Shown: in pieces, positions 5,004-6,103 of the stretch
Numbering within the stretch: position 1 is the stretch's first letter
How the letters are laid out: the number at the start of each line of letters is the position of its first letter
DNA from: UBA12026 sp035291405
GTDB taxonomy: Bacteria; Patescibacteriota; Microgenomatia; UBA8517
NCBI GenBank assembly: GCA_035291405.1
Contig: DATDSD010000032.1
Span: forward strand, 1-6,103
Direction: 5' to 3'
DNA: 6,103 nucleotides
Notes under the pieces: model-generated
Database searches by the model: none
What the model was told of the DNA's origin: nothing
The model's input: the letters and a program-made list of their open reading frames with translations, nothing else
Program-made: the position numbers and the translations under genes

Positions 5004-5855
5004 ATGGCAGAAAGATTCATGGTTTCAACCGATTCCTCGGGTGTTTTAGGAATACCTAGACATTGGAAAGAGGTTTGGGAACCGGCAATAGAACATAAAA
5101 ATTTTGCTGGATTTGAAGCAATCTCATGGATTTGGATTTGTGGGTTACTTGAAAAAGCTGATAAGGAAGGAATCAAAATTGGTGGATTTCATGGTAAAAC
5201 TGGTAATAATCTTTGTTCAAGTAGTCGTTCTGATAGGTTATTAACAGGGATTGTAAATAGTATGTTAATGACCACTGATAATTTATTTCATAACTTTGGT
5301 AACAATGGAGGATATGTACTTATCCATGAACCTGAAACAAGAAAACATGCAAATGCTCTTGGTAAAAACAGAAGAGTAATTAACGATCTGAGAATAGAAA
5401 ACCATCCCGATCCTGGCTCATTAGAAAGAACTTATGAAGTAGTTCGTGAACTTAGAGAAAATGGCATTAACGCTGGATTAATGGTTGATTTATTTCATTT
5501 GTTTAATGAATTTATAAAAATGGGAAATAATGATAGACCTAAGGTTATTTGGAGTAAAGTAAGGAAAAGTGTGGGTAATTTGCTGGATGTAATTGATTCA
5601 AAAAACGATCCCGTTCCTGTATCCTTTCATGTTCCTGTAGGATTAAATAAAAATGATTCTTTACCGACTACTTTGTTAACTAGAGAAGTCTTTAGAGATA
5701 TTGCAAGGATGACAGACAGGAAAGGTACTTTTGTAGTGCTGGAAAATCAACAAGGTGGCCTTAACATGATAATAACGACTGAAAAATCAAGAAAAAGACA
5801 AAGAGATAGGAATGAAGAGCTACTTAATCTATTAGTTAAACACAGTGTGATTTAA
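5004..5855 (+). CDS. Predicted metal-binding TIM-barrel protein, endonuclease IV / xylose-isomerase-like
   Basis: A 283-aa cytoplasmic protein with no signal peptide; specific function unknown. Strand-end acidic and His residues occur in the order and roughly the spacing of the endonuclease IV metal site: H63 (GGFHGKTG), H108 (YVLIHEPE), E132 (LRIENHPD), D162-x-x-H165 (MVDLFHLF), H209 (VSFHVPVG) and E247 (FVVLENQ). In E. coli Nfo the ligands are H69, H109, E145, D179, H182, H216 and E261. The Nfo pair D229/H231 has no counterpart; no His follows H209 until the C-terminus. The length is close to Nfo (285 aa). The assignment to the AP endonuclease 2 / sugar-isomerase superfamily is by-eye motif matching; AP endonuclease activity is not implied. 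It ends in a basic tail (KSRKRQRDR) and KHSVI. The ATG at 5004 is supported by the promoter immediately upstream. It appears monocistronic, following the terminator at 4921. Confidence 0.8.
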   Translation: MAERFMVSTDSSGVLGIPRHWKEVWEPAIEHKNFAGFEAISWIWICGLLEKADKEGIKIGGFHGKTGNNLCSSSRSDRLLTGIVNSMLMTTDNLFHNFGNNGGYVLIHEPETRKHANALGKNRRVINDLRIENHPDPGSLERTYEVVRELRENGINAGLMVDLFHLFNEFIKMGNNDRPKVIWSKVRKSVGNLLDVIDSKNDPVPVSFHVPVGLNKNDSLPTTLLTREVFRDIARMTDRKGTFVVLENQQGGLNMIITTEKSRKRQRDRNEELLNLLVKHSVI

Positions 5856-5870
5856 ATTGCATTGTAAGTG

Positions 5871-5876
5871 TATAAT
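5871..5876 (+). promoter_or_regulatory. Consensus -10 box for the terminal membrane-protein gene
   Basis: A perfect TATAAT ends 6 bases before ATG 5883, exactly the spacing at the 5004 gene. No convincing -35 hexamer lies 16-18 bp upstream. The predicted transcript starts at about the ATG, and no Shine-Dalgarno sequence is present, so this gene also looks leaderless. Confidence 0.5.
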
Positions 5877-5882
5877 AAAATT

Positions 5883-6103
5883 ATGAAGAAAGAATGCAAA
5901 TTAGGTATATTACAAGCATTATTCATAACTTTTTATTGTAGTCTTGTTGGCCTTGTGATGTGGAAAGGGAATGAAATTTTTGGAAGAGTTGATTCGCTTA
6001 TTGGTCCTATTGCCGTTCTTGTAATGCTTTCAGTTTCAGCATTAATTTGTGGTTTGATTGTTTTTTATAGGCCTTATAAATTGTTTTTTGCAAATAAAAA
6101 AGA
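5883..6103 (+). CDS. Small membrane protein, partial (3' end outside window)
   Basis: 73 codons are visible with no stop before the edge. The protein begins MKKECKLGILQALFITFYC. It has two hydrophobic helices, about 8-27 (ending VGLVMW) and about 39-62 (SLIGPIAVLVMLSVSALICG and onward). A short loop, KGNEIFGRVD, joins them, and RPYKLFFANKK follows the second helix. The positive N-terminus and positive residues after the second helix put both ends in the cytoplasm. The family name is not known to me; similar two-helix proteins with FYCSL, NEIFG and FYRPYKLFF-like motifs seem widespread in CPR genomes (recollection). It starts 27 bp after the TIM-barrel gene's stop and has its own -10 box, so it may be transcribed separately. 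No function can be assigned. Confidence 0.82.
   Translation, partial: MKKECKLGILQALFITFYCSLVGLVMWKGNEIFGRVDSLIGPIAVLVMLSVSALICGLIVFYRPYKLFFANKK

Noticed and set aside
1..6103. Recoding of TGA (as in some CPR lineages)
   Set aside because: No gene contains an in-frame TGA and all are intact with TAA/TAG stops. The absence of TGA stops among seven genes is compatible with an AT-rich genome.
1..6103. tRNA, rRNA, CRISPR array, insertion sequence or attachment site
   Set aside because: I found no cloverleaf, spaced direct-repeat series, transposase motif or terminal inverted repeats. All intergenic stretches are under about 110 bp and are accounted for by promoters and a terminator.

Overview
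The window is AT-rich, compact, and looks like chromosome of an uncultivated Candidate Phyla Radiation (Patescibacteria) bacterium, most likely of the Microgenomates group. The basis is protein style recalled from family knowledge, not a search: a surface protein that begins with a lysine-rich stretch, a membrane helix and a KQQQDIREKA-type juxtamembrane segment; a Cys-rich repeat containing CRNPQC; an IPETG tail; and a cysteinyl-tRNA synthetase with HHTNE where most bacteria have HHENE. All seven genes whose ends lie in the window stop with TAA or TAG. No in-frame TGA is needed anywhere, so nothing suggests a recoded TGA.

Layout. Positions 1-915 (+) hold the C-terminal two thirds of cysS. 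It converges on a 116-aa cytoplasmic hypothetical gene on the minus strand (944-1294). A 66-bp divergent promoter region follows. Next comes a run of four co-directional genes: a large secreted or surface protein with a beta-sandwich domain and a sortase-like tail (1361-2752), an OmpR-family response regulator (2787-3458), its membrane histidine kinase (3461-4384), and a small exported, charged, helical protein (4431-4895). One strong intrinsic terminator (4921-4950) closes the run. A new promoter at 4970-4997 starts a TIM-barrel gene (5004-5855) whose metal-ligand pattern resembles endonuclease IV / xylose-isomerase-like enzymes. The window ends in a membrane-protein gene with its own -10 box (5883 onward) that is cut by the window edge.

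How the genes may work together. The kinase and regulator form a two-component system with a short extracytoplasmic sensor loop. They sit between two envelope proteins, with no terminator visible inside the run. The simplest reading is an envelope-sensing module in which the small exported protein and the surface protein are outputs or feedback partners; this is inference from position.

A second pattern concerns translation starts. The genes that seem to begin transcripts have no Shine-Dalgarno sequence and carry -10-like boxes a few bases before their ATG, which predicts leaderless mRNAs. The genes inside the four-gene run have Shine-Dalgarno sequences, and the one before the small exported protein is exceptionally strong.
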